Assembly (NCBI GenBank): GCA_965370555.1
Contig: CBDUVB010000075.1
Coordinates: 1-5,865, forward strand
Direction of reading: 5' to 3'
Source: JAJOKK01 sp965370555
GTDB lineage: Bacteria > Bipolaricaulota > Bipolaricaulia > UBA7950 > UBA9294
Length of the DNA: 5,865 bases
The translations under genes and the position numbers were made by a program. Below, one piece after another: positions 1-5,747 of the stretch. Each line of letters starts with the position of its first letter. The first letter of the stretch is position 1. Below the pieces are notes generated by a model. It did not search any database. It was not told the DNA's origin and saw only the letters and a program-made list of their open reading frames with translations.

Positions 1-650
1 ATCTTCTCCTCGTAGGCGGGGATGATCTCCAACGTATCCCCGCGGGCGCGGAAGGTTCCCCTCTCGAACCCGATCTCGTTCCGCGCGTACTGAAGAGCCA
101 CAAGGCCGCGCATCACCTCATCGCGCTCCTGTTCCCCTCCACGAGAAAGGGTGATCGACATATCGTGGTAGTTCTCCGGCGACCCTAGGCCGTAGATACA
201 CGAGACAGAAGCAACGATGATCACATCGCGACGCTCGAAGAGGGCACAAGTCGCGGCGTGGCGCATGCGGTCGATCTCGTCGTTGATCGAAGAATCCTTC
301 TCGATATAGGTGTCGGTCTGCGGAAGGTACGCCTCGGGCTGGTAGTAATCGTAGTAGGAGACGAAGTAGTGGACCGCGTTATCCGGGAAGAGCTCGCGAA
401 ACTCGCTGCACAACTGCGCAACAAGGGTCTTGTTGTGGGCAATGATGAGTGTCGGCCGCTGCACGTTCTGGATCACGTGCGCGATCGTGAACGTCTTCCC
501 GGTCCCCGTCGCTCCGAATAACGTCTGAAACTTGAATCCGGAGAGGATCCCCTCGGTCAGTTCCGCAATCGCCTGCGGTTGATCTCCCTGCGGCGTTAAC
601 TGCCCAGAGATTTGAAATCCCGCTTTCTCTCCCACCTTTGGCAAACTCAT
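1..650 (-). CDS. uvrB: UvrABC system protein B, N-terminal third (runs off left edge)
   Basis: UvrB is the damage-verifying, DNA-loading helicase-like subunit of cytoplasmic nucleotide excision repair; UvrA hands it the lesion and it recruits UvrC. Translating the minus strand from the ATG at 650-648 gives 216 whole codons with no stop before the window edge, about one third of the usual 660-670 residues. Visible landmarks are the Walker A motif GATGTGKT (residues 46-53), the AHNKTLVAQL segment of helicase motif Ia (71-80), the tyrosine-rich damage-probing beta-hairpin region starting YYDYYQPEAYLPQTDTY (99-115), and ASVSCIYGLGSPENY (147-161). The start fits because UvrB begins a few residues before the F-x-L/I segment seen here at 12-14. 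There is no clear Shine-Dalgarno upstream. The neighbouring genes are divergent, so it is a separate transcription unit. No LexA-type box was recognised. Identification is secure; only the C-terminal motifs are unseen. Confidence 0.97.
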   Translation of the reverse strand, partial: MSLPKVGEKAGFQISGQLTPQGDQPQAIAELTEGILSGFKFQTLFGATGTGKTFTIAHVIQNVQRPTLIIAHNKTLVAQLCSEFRELFPDNAVHYFVSYYDYYQPEAYLPQTDTYIEKDSSINDEIDRMRHAATCALFERRDVIIVASVSCIYGLGSPENYHDMSITLSRGGEQERDEVMRGLVALQYARNEIGFERGTFRARGDTLEIIPAYEEK

Positions 651-654
651 CTTG

Positions 655-689
655 AGTATAATGCTACCCGCCCCCGCAGAGAGGATCAA
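655..689 (-). promoter_or_regulatory. Possible uvrB promoter giving a very short or absent leader
   Basis: On the minus strand TTGATC (689-684) lies 17 bases from TAGCAT (666-661), and TATACT (660-655) overlaps the next positions. Either -10 candidate would put the transcript start within a few bases of the uvrB ATG at 650, which agrees with the lack of a Shine-Dalgarno there. The hexamers match the sigma-70 consensus only partly (about four of six each for the 17-base pair), so this is a weak prediction. Confidence 0.3.
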
Positions 690-724
690 TAGACAGGGAG
701 AAGTATGAGGTCGTGTCTTGATTC

Positions 725-743
725 TTGCATCCGAAGGATGTGA
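725..743 (+). other. Small stem-loop in the uvrB / membrane-protein intergenic region
   Basis: TTGCATCC (725-732) can pair with GGATGTGA (736-743) across a GAA loop; the inner five pairs are Watson-Crick and two of the outer three are G-U wobbles in RNA. No run of T follows, so it is not a typical intrinsic terminator. It lies in the 232-base divergent gap (651-882), in which no other convincing gene or RNA was seen. Confidence 0.25.
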
Positions 744-882
744 CCGGGCCGGGTCAAATCGCTCAGAGAGAAAGAGGGAGAGTTGCAAACGCAAAAACAA
801 GACACGTCCCCTGCGACATAACAGTCCAAAGGCCCCGTCAGATTTGCGGAGCGTCCAGAGAGGGGTTAGACTTATTTTCGCC

Positions 883-1077
883 ATGAAAACTACACGTTTT
901 TGCATCTACTCGATTTTGTTGGGGATCGGCTCCGCGCTCATCGGTCTTGTGATCGGCTTTTTGATCGAGACTCCTTCCGCGGCGATTACCGCGATCCTGA
1001 TCGTCATCGGGCTCCTCTTCGTCGCCGCAGCGATCCTCCTCGCACGACGGTACAGGAAGCACAGCGTAGACAAGTGA
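883..1077 (+). CDS. Small two-helix membrane protein, function unknown
   Basis: The frame encodes 64 residues starting MKTTRFCIYS. Two hydrophobic stretches, about residues 7-28 and 34-54, are separated by a short polar turn (ETPS, 29-32), and the tail RRYRKHSVDK is strongly basic. This suggests a helical hairpin in the inner membrane with both ends in the cytoplasm (positive-inside rule). I do not recognise a family. The ATG at 883 was chosen because the upstream in-frame extension, back to a TTG at 718, is basic, polar and unlike a real N-terminus, although GAGG at 707-710 is well spaced from that TTG and the longer 119-residue form cannot be excluded. The Shine-Dalgarno for the ATG is poor (AGAGGGG about 17 bases upstream). 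It ends in tandem stops, TGA then TAA, 48 bases before xpt on the same strand, so it may be cotranscribed with it. Confidence 0.55.
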   Translation: MKTTRFCIYSILLGIGSALIGLVIGFLIETPSAAITAILIVIGLLFVAAAILLARRYRKHSVDK

Positions 1078-1125
1078 TAATCAACAAACCAATAGAGTTC
1101 TCATGGAGGATAGATACACAGACCG

Positions 1126-1701
1126 ATGACCACACTTAAAGATTGGATTCGTCAGGAAGGGGAGGTCATAAGCCCTGAGTACCTTCGGGTCGACGGGTTT
1201 CTCAACCACCGGATCGCCCCGGCTTTTGTAGAAGAGGCGGGGAGAGAGCTTGCAAATGCGTTTAAAGTGGCTGGGGTTACCTGTGTTCTCACAGCTGAGG
1301 CCGCGGGGAACGTGGTCGCCTACGAAATAGCACGCAAGCTCAATACTCGCGCTCTCTACGCCAAGAAAGGGCGTGCAGCCACCATGGCGCATCCTCTTGT
1401 GCGAGCTGTACGCTCGCCCACAAAAGGGACCGTGACGGAACTCGCCATCTCGCGTGACTACCTCGGGCCGCACGAGCGCGTCCTCATCGTAGACGACTTC
1501 CTCTACCAGGGACTGACGAGCACCGCACTTGCGGAGATGGTTGAAGAGAGCGGCGCCTGCCTTGTGGGGTTCGGGTTTCTGATCGAAAAACAGTTCGGTA
1601 ATGCCCGAAAGGTGCTCGCACGATTCGGCGTCCCAGTCGTTTCCTTAGTCACGGTAGCACAGATGGACCCAGAGAGTGGTAACATCATGTTCGCCGACTA
1701 G
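1126..1701 (+). CDS. xpt: Xanthine phosphoribosyltransferase
   Basis: Xpt is a cytoplasmic purine-salvage enzyme that converts xanthine and PRPP to XMP and pyrophosphate. The 191-residue product has close to the usual length (the Bacillus enzyme is about 194). The N-terminus follows the Xpt pattern: a D/E-rich helix, then RVDGFLNHRIAP (21-32). The PRPP-binding loop is VLIVDDFLYQG (119-129) with the acidic pair D123-D124, and the family's late FLIEKQF segment (151-157) follows. This N-terminal signature separates it from adenine and orotate phosphoribosyltransferases. The ATG at 1126 is supported by family alignment; the nearest Shine-Dalgarno, GGAGG at 1105-1109, is 16 bases away, which is unusually far. 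guaA follows after 41 bases and consumes the XMP made here, which supports the call. In Firmicutes xpt is often under a guanine riboswitch; none was recognised in the 48-base gap or the sequence before it. Confidence 0.93.
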   Translation: MTTLKDWIRQEGEVISPEYLRVDGFLNHRIAPAFVEEAGRELANAFKVAGVTCVLTAEAAGNVVAYEIARKLNTRALYAKKGRAATMAHPLVRAVRSPTKGTVTELAISRDYLGPHERVLIVDDFLYQGLTSTALAEMVEESGACLVGFGFLIEKQFGNARKVLARFGVPVVSLVTVAQMDPESGNIMFAD

Positions 1702-1742
1702 GTGTCCTGTAAGATCGGGCCTCTAAGGAGCCTTATTCGAAG

Positions 1743-3257
1743 ATGAGCATAGTCGTCCTTGATTTCGGATCTCAATATACCCCGCTGATCGCCCGGCGAT
1801 TCCGGGAGCTGCACGCCTACTCGGTCATCCTCCCTGGTACGGCATCGCTCGAAACCATCCATACCCAAAAGCCACACGCCCTTATCCTCTCCGGGGGACC
1901 GGCCTCAGTGTCCGCGAAGAACGCACCAACACCCGACCCAAGGATCTTCGAGTCGGGGCTCCCCATCCTTGGAATCTGCTACGGTATGCAACTGCTCGCG
2001 CGGCACTTCGGCGGACGGGTCGAGCAGGTTGGCCGACGGGAGTACGGCAAGGCCTTTCTCACCCGTTTTGATGGGCCGCTATTCGCCGGATTTGACGATG
2101 AGAGACAGGTTTGGATGAGCCACTCCGACGCGGTGACCGACACTCCTCCAGAGTGGCGGGTCGTGGCCACAACGAAGGAAAACCCAATAGCTGCAATGGA
2201 GTCTCCCGATCACCGTTCCTTTGGGGTCCAATTTCACCCCGAAGTAGTTCACACACCGGGGGGAAGAACGATCTTCGAGAACTTCCTCAAGCTTTCAGGT
2301 GTGCCTCGGGACTGGACCCCGGAGCACACGGTAGAACTGTTGGTTCAGGGGGTACAGAAAGAGGTCGGCGAAGAACGGGTACTTCTCGCTGTCTCTGGAG
2401 GGGTGGATTCGAGCGCTCTTGCCATGTTGCTCGCGCGTGCCGGGCTGGAACACACCGCCATATTTGTAGACCATGGGCTCTTGCGACTTGGAGAGAGGGC
2501 CGAGGTGGAGGAAGCACTGCGTTCTCTTGGAGTCAACCTGGTAACCGTAGACGCGAAACACAGGTTCATCGAGGCCCTTAAAGGAATTTCAGACCCCGAG
2601 GAGAAGCGCAAGGTGATCGGCCGGGAGTTCATCGCAGTCTTTCGAGAAAGGGCTCAGGAGCTCGGGCCGTTCCGCTTTCTCGCGCAAGGGACCCTCTATC
2701 CGGATGTGATCGAATCAGCCGGAACACCGGGTGGAGCGAACATAAAGAGCCACCACAACGTGGGAGGACTCCCCAAGGAACTCGGGTTTGAACTCCTCGA
2801 ACCATTCAGGCACCTATTCAAAGATGAGGTGCGTGAAGTGGCCCGCCTGTTGGGACTCCCTGACAGTATCCGCTTGCGCCACCCCTTCCCCGGGCCGGGG
2901 CTGGGAATCCGCATACTGGGAGAGGTCACGCCCAAAAGGCTGGAGGTGCTCCGCAATGCTGACGCCATCTTCATCCAAGCCCTCAAGGATTGGGATCTTT
3001 ACACCGCGGTCTGGCAGGCGCTTGCAACCTTAATCCCGCTTCGCAGCGTTGGGGTTGCCGGGGACGAACGACGCTACGGGTACGTCCTCGCCCTGCGCGC
3101 GGTAAGTAGTGTAGACGGGATGACGGCAGATTGGTCCCGGCTCCCGGCAGAGTTTATGGATGAAGTCGCCCAACAGATTACGCGACAGGTACCGGAGGTG
3201 GGCCGTGTCGTCTACGACATCACCAGTAAACCCCCCGCAACCATTGAGTGGGAGTAG
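1743..3257 (+). CDS. guaA: GMP synthase (glutamine-hydrolysing)
   Basis: GuaA makes GMP from XMP, ATP and glutamine in the cytoplasm, the last step of de novo guanine nucleotide synthesis. The 504-residue product is complete (family about 510-525). The class I glutamine amidotransferase domain (1 to about 190) shows LSGGP (49-53), the nucleophile elbow GICYGMQ with C79, and the remaining triad residues H165 and E167 in FHPE. The ATP pyrophosphatase domain follows, with P-loop SGGVDSS (218-224), KSHHNVGGLP (335-344) and RHPFPGPGLGIRILGE (379-394). The C-terminal dimerisation domain ends with the conserved ITSKPPATIEWE (493-504). No key residue is missing. AAGGAG (1725-1730) is 12 bases before the ATG and can be partly sequestered by a small hairpin: CTC 1721-1723 pairs with GAG 1728-1730, and GG 1718-1719 with CC 1731-1732. 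It follows xpt closely and is probably cotranscribed with it. No T-rich terminator was found after the stop. Confidence 0.98.
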   Translation: MSIVVLDFGSQYTPLIARRFRELHAYSVILPGTASLETIHTQKPHALILSGGPASVSAKNAPTPDPRIFESGLPILGICYGMQLLARHFGGRVEQVGRREYGKAFLTRFDGPLFAGFDDERQVWMSHSDAVTDTPPEWRVVATTKENPIAAMESPDHRSFGVQFHPEVVHTPGGRTIFENFLKLSGVPRDWTPEHTVELLVQGVQKEVGEERVLLAVSGGVDSSALAMLLARAGLEHTAIFVDHGLLRLGERAEVEEALRSLGVNLVTVDAKHRFIEALKGISDPEEKRKVIGREFIAVFRERAQELGPFRFLAQGTLYPDVIESAGTPGGANIKSHHNVGGLPKELGFELLEPFRHLFKDEVREVARLLGLPDSIRLRHPFPGPGLGIRILGEVTPKRLEVLRNADAIFIQALKDWDLYTAVWQALATLIPLRSVGVAGDERRYGYVLALRAVSSVDGMTADWSRLPAEFMDEVAQQITRQVPEVGRVVYDITSKPPATIEWE

Positions 3258-3260
3258 CAA

Positions 3261-3377
3261 ATGAATCCAACGGAAGTCAGTGTAAAGCCGACGCCCCGCT
3301 GGTGGGTAAGGCAGCTAGAGGTGATGATGATGAATTCGCCGAAGTTACCGCAATGTTTCTTGTTTCGTAATCCCTGA
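3261..3377 (+). CDS. 38-codon reading frame directly after guaA, possibly a truncated gene start
   Basis: ATG at 3261 lies three bases after the guaA stop, and GGGAG (3250-3254), inside the last guaA codons, is six bases upstream of it, a well-placed Shine-Dalgarno that would couple its translation to guaA. The product begins MNPTEVSVKPTPRWWVRQLE and ends after 38 residues at TGA 3375-3377. The first 20 or so residues look more protein-like than the rest (three consecutive methionines, then a short tail). I recognise no family. One reading is that a third operon gene began here and was cut by whatever inserted the downstream DNA; another is chance. Confidence 0.25.
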   Translation: MNPTEVSVKPTPRWWVRQLEVMMMNSPKLPQCFLFRNP

Positions 3378-3583
3378 AGAGAGGGACGGTGAACTTCTCA
3401 CTCGCGATCTCGTACGCCTGCCGAATCCATCCGCCGTAGTAGGGACAGACACATGCGCAGTGGAAATCAAGTAGTCGTGAAAGGTGTCCATTAGGTAAGA
3501 TCTCATTATGATCCGTCTATCGGATAATAACAGCCCAGCATGCCTACTCCCACAAGATCGTCGCCTGAAACCCTCAAGAACAC
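3277..3583 (-). pseudogene. Decayed reverse-strand coding remnant with one frameshift
   Basis: Two overlapping minus-strand frames read like one broken protein. The upstream part is open from 3640 to a TAA at 3508-3506; from a GTG at 3583 it reads VFLRVSGDDLVGVGMLGCYY and on to PIDGS. The downstream part, one base out of phase, is open for 79 codons from 3516 to the TGA at 3279-3277 and has no ATG, GTG or TTG. It includes DHNEILPNGHLSRLLDFHC and CPYYGGWIRQAYEIASEK, with four cysteines near its start. Removing one base around 3510-3520 joins them into about 100 residues. The last 20 or so residues, overlapping the 38-codon forward frame, look less protein-like. The cysteine cluster and following helix faintly recall thioredoxin-fold or YoaP-type C-terminal domains, but I cannot identify it. 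Coding origin is an inference from appearance, not proven. Confidence 0.35.
3506..3530. repeat. Imperfect inverted repeat
   Basis: TTAT-G-ATCCG (3506-3515) and CGGAT-A-ATAA (3521-3530) are inverted copies around a five-base TCTAT loop: nine pairs with one internal G/A mismatch. It sits exactly where the reverse-strand remnant changes frame and about 60 bases before the promoter-like pair. It has no T run. It could be an operator, a transposition or recombination scar, or chance. Confidence 0.35.
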
Positions 3584-3590
3584 AATATCC

Positions 3591-3619
3591 TTGAAACTAC
3601 ACGCCGAACGGGCTAGTAT
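3591..3619 (+). promoter_or_regulatory. Sigma-70-like promoter facing the OLD-family gene
   Basis: TTGAAA (3591-3596) and TAGTAT (3614-3619) are separated by exactly 17 bases, matching the -35 and -10 consensus at five and four of six positions. Transcription would start near 3626, giving a leader of roughly 85 bases before the GTG at 3712. CACGCCG (3600-3606) and CGGTGTG (3620-3626) form an imperfect dyad flanking the -10, with one G-T mismatch, and could be a repressor site. This is a pattern match only. Confidence 0.45.
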
Positions 3620-3700
3620 CGGTGTGCGCCCTAATAGTGGTTAAAAGGGACTGTTGGGCAGACCCGAATGACGGAGGCCAAACCGTCTGAACCGAACTTT

Positions 3701-3705
3701 GGAGG
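3701..3705 (+). promoter_or_regulatory. Ribosome binding site that fixes the GTG start at 3712
   Basis: GGAGG at 3701-3705 lies six bases before GTG 3712-3714. This strong, well-spaced Shine-Dalgarno decides the non-ATG start of the OLD-family gene, and the resulting N-terminus (MKLVSARIRDYKCI) is the expected first strand of an ABC-type ATPase fold. Confidence 0.8.
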
Positions 3706-3711
3706 AAACAC

Positions 3712-5673
3712 GTGAAACTCGTCTCAGCACGCATACGCGATTACAAATGCATTGAGGACTCAGATCAATTCACCATTGGGTCCGTCACATGCTTGGTTGG
3801 CAAGAACGAAGCTGGCAAGACTGCGATCTTGGAGGCCCTCCACAAGCTCAAGCCCGATGATGGATCAAAGTTCTCAGATCTCGATTACCCGCGTAGGAAA
3901 TGGCAGCCGAAGATGGACACTTCGCTACTGCCGAAGAACGTGGTTCAGACCGAGTGGGAGGTGGAGGATGCGGATAGAGAGGCGCTTGTCAGTGCCTTGG
4001 GCATCGACCCTCTGAAGGACGAGAGTGTGCTCGTCAAGTGTAGCTACGAGAACAAAACCTCCTGGACCGTCCGCCTCGATGAGAAGCAACTCGTACGGCA
4101 CATCCTTGGGCGAGCGAATCTCTCAGCTCCAGAATCAAACAAGATTCGGAATGCTAGCTCCGTAGAGGACCTCATTACAGGCTTAGAGGGCATATCTGAA
4201 CCAAATGAAAAACAGCAGGGACTCTTAGCAACTCTCAAGGAGCAGTACACTCGAGGGACTGCCGCCCTTGCTGTGACCGACCTTCTAAGCAACCGACTTC
4301 CGCACTTTCTCTACTTCAACGAGTATTACATTCTACCCGGTCAGGTGGCTCTACTAGACTTTGAAGAGCGCCGTGCACGCTCACAACTCGGACACAAGGA
4401 CCAGGTCTTCGAAGCGTTGCTCGCACTCGCCGGAACCAGTACGGAGGCGATCAAGGACATTTCTACATTCGAACGAATGAGAGCTTCCCTCGAAGCAGTA
4501 TCCAATCGACTGAGTGACGCGATCTTCGAGTACTGGAGTCAGAACTCTTATCTCGAGGTCAGTTTCTCGTTTGACAACGCGAGACCTAATGACCCGACAC
4601 CCTTCAACAGTGGGTATGTCTTCCGAACCTCGATCAGGAATACTCGCCACAAGGCAACGGTCAGCTTTGACGATAGGAGTTCTGGGTTCGTTTGGTTCTT
4701 CTCGTTTCTTGTCTGGTTCTCGCAGGTTCGCGAGAAATACGGTGAGCGCCTTGTAATCCTTCTCGATGAGCCGGCACTCAATCTCCACGCACGTGCTCAG
4801 GCAGATCTTCTTCGCTACATCGCCGAGCGTCTCGCTCCACACCACCAAGTGATCTATACTACGCACTCACCGTTTATGATTGACCCCGATAAGCTCGAAT
4901 GGACTCGCACAGTTGAGGATGTCGTCAAGTTTGAAACGACCGACGGGCGGAGAAAAGAGCGCCTGCTTGGAACAAAGGTCAGTGACGATGTCCTGGCTGT
5001 TGACCCGGATACAATCTCGCCACTTCAAGGGGCACTCGGCTACGACATCACGCAGACACTCTTCGTGGGCAAGAACACTCTTCTCGTGGAGGGCCCGTCG
5101 GACCTTGTCTTCATGAAGTGGCTGTCGCACTTACTGATCCAACGTAACCGTCACGGCCTCAGCACTAAATGGACGATTTGCCCCGTGGGAGGTATAGACA
5201 AGATCAGCAGCTTTGCCGCCTTGTTCGGTGCTAATGCTCTGCGAATCGCTGTGGTTACTGACTACCACCACGGAGAAAAATCGAAGATACGCTCACTCAA
5301 GGAAGGACAACTCCTCAAAGCGGGCCACGTGTTCACCGCAGACCAATACGTAGAGGCCGACGAAGCTGATATCGAAGACATGCTCGGTCGCGATAACTAC
5401 TTCGCACTGGTCGATGCTGCTTATGGTCTTGAGGACGATCTGGCCATGAGGAACTTCACCGGTGGTTCCTCCGCGCGCGTTGTAGTAGATGTCGCTGCCC
5501 ACTTCGCTTGCTTACCGCCTGATGTTCCAGAGTACGACCACTACTATCCGGCCAGTCACGCGGTACAGAACAGTGATGCGGTTGAGAGTATTCTTCCTAA
5601 CCTGGACGAGGCTCTGAACAACTTTGAGCAGCTCTTTCAGGACATTGATGCGATTCTGGAGGACGCCGGATAA
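3712..5673 (+). CDS. OLD-family ATP-dependent nuclease (ABC ATPase plus TOPRIM domain), candidate phage defence
   Basis: The complete 653-residue product has the layout of overcoming-lysogenization-defect (OLD) nucleases. The ATPase shows Walker A GKNEAGKT (30-37), an RSSGF signature-like motif (322-326) with an aromatic stretch after it, Walker B LVILLDEPALNLH (347-359) and the switch histidine in TTHSPFMI (H385). The middle (about 80-300) is the usual variable dimerisation and helical insert. The C-terminal TOPRIM part shows LLVEGPSD (457-464, E460), VVTDYHHGEKSK (514-525, D517) and EADEADIEDML (548-558). The second TOPRIM acid position reads His (D-Y-H). OLD proteins use ATP to control a metal-dependent DNA nuclease; P2 Old and GajA of Gabija are known members. 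No UvrD-like GajB is visible nearby, so a stand-alone class 1 type is most likely. The stop TAA lies inside an attC site, so the gene travels as an integron cassette. Coding style is visibly less GC-rich than guaA. The DNA or phage target is unknown. Confidence 0.88.
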   Translation: MKLVSARIRDYKCIEDSDQFTIGSVTCLVGKNEAGKTAILEALHKLKPDDGSKFSDLDYPRRKWQPKMDTSLLPKNVVQTEWEVEDADREALVSALGIDPLKDESVLVKCSYENKTSWTVRLDEKQLVRHILGRANLSAPESNKIRNASSVEDLITGLEGISEPNEKQQGLLATLKEQYTRGTAALAVTDLLSNRLPHFLYFNEYYILPGQVALLDFEERRARSQLGHKDQVFEALLALAGTSTEAIKDISTFERMRASLEAVSNRLSDAIFEYWSQNSYLEVSFSFDNARPNDPTPFNSGYVFRTSIRNTRHKATVSFDDRSSGFVWFFSFLVWFSQVREKYGERLVILLDEPALNLHARAQADLLRYIAERLAPHHQVIYTTHSPFMIDPDKLEWTRTVEDVVKFETTDGRRKERLLGTKVSDDVLAVDPDTISPLQGALGYDITQTLFVGKNTLLVEGPSDLVFMKWLSHLLIQRNRHGLSTKWTICPVGGIDKISSFAALFGANALRIAVVTDYHHGEKSKIRSLKEGQLLKAGHVFTADQYVEADEADIEDMLGRDNYFALVDAAYGLEDDLAMRNFTGGSSARVVVDVAAHFACLPPDVPEYDHYYPASHAVQNSDAVESILPNLDEALNNFEQLFQDIDAILEDAG

Positions 5674-5727
5674 CAAGGCGATGCAGCGGACGGGCTTCGC
5701 CCTCCGCTGATCGCCAAAGCGTTAGGC
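5668..5727 (+). mobile_element. attC: Integron attC recombination site (59-base-element type)
   Basis: The 60 bases run from the R'' core GGATAAC (5668-5674) to the R' core GTTAGGC (5721-5727), which fits GTTRRRY. Between them the strand folds back: GGCGAT (5677-5682) pairs with ATCGCC (5710-5715), CAGCGGA (5684-5690) with TCCGCTG (5703-5709), and GGGC (5692-5695) with GCCC (5699-5702) around a TTC loop. G5683 and C5691 have no partner, giving the extrahelical bases that let integrases choose the bottom strand. The unpaired AA and AAAGC spacers next to the cores are typical. The TAACAA opening and AGCGTTAG closing match attC sites of classical resistance cassettes. Orientation places the cassette gene to the left and the next cassette from 5722 on. 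Cutting is expected between G5721 and T5722 on the bottom strand. Confidence 0.92.
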
Positions 5728-5747
5728 AAACCAAAATAGATTCCAAA

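Larger units (their letters stand above)
3258..3711. other. Gap between guaA and the OLD-family gene: remnant-rich junction region
   Basis: These 454 bases contain no intact gene that I recognise. From left to right they hold a 38-codon frame directly after guaA, a reverse-strand coding-like remnant broken by a frameshift, an imperfect inverted repeat, a promoter-like pair facing right, and the ribosome binding site of the next gene. The junction between housekeeping chromosome and integron cassette material should lie here, because an attC site closes the next gene. A GTTGGGC at 3653-3659 fits the integron core pattern GTTRRRY, but the bases to its left do not fold like an attC, so the junction is not placed. 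No intrinsic terminator, tRNA or insertion-sequence end was seen. Confidence 0.6.

Noticed and set aside
718..882. N-terminal extension of the small membrane protein from the TTG at 718
   Set aside because: The 55 added residues are basic and low in hydrophobic content, not like a signal or domain; the membrane part starts naturally at ATG 883. A fair Shine-Dalgarno before the TTG keeps this slightly open.
1078..1125. Guanine-sensing purine riboswitch before xpt
   Set aside because: The gap is only 48 bases, too short for the aptamer plus expression platform, and none of its conserved loop sequences was seen there or just upstream.
3525..3659. A second attC of about 135 bases, from TAATAAC to GTTGGGC
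   Set aside because: The cores partly fit, but aligned inward they share only about half of the positions needed for the stem, far short of the clear fold at 5668-5727.
4381..4866. 161-codon minus-strand frame inside the OLD-family gene
   Set aside because: It lies wholly opposite a clearly coding, motif-rich frame and has no recognisable features of its own.
5677..5715. attC hairpin as an intrinsic terminator of the OLD gene
   Set aside because: The stem is strong but is followed by AAAGCGTTAGG, not a T run; its core boxes and extrahelical bases identify it as a recombination site.
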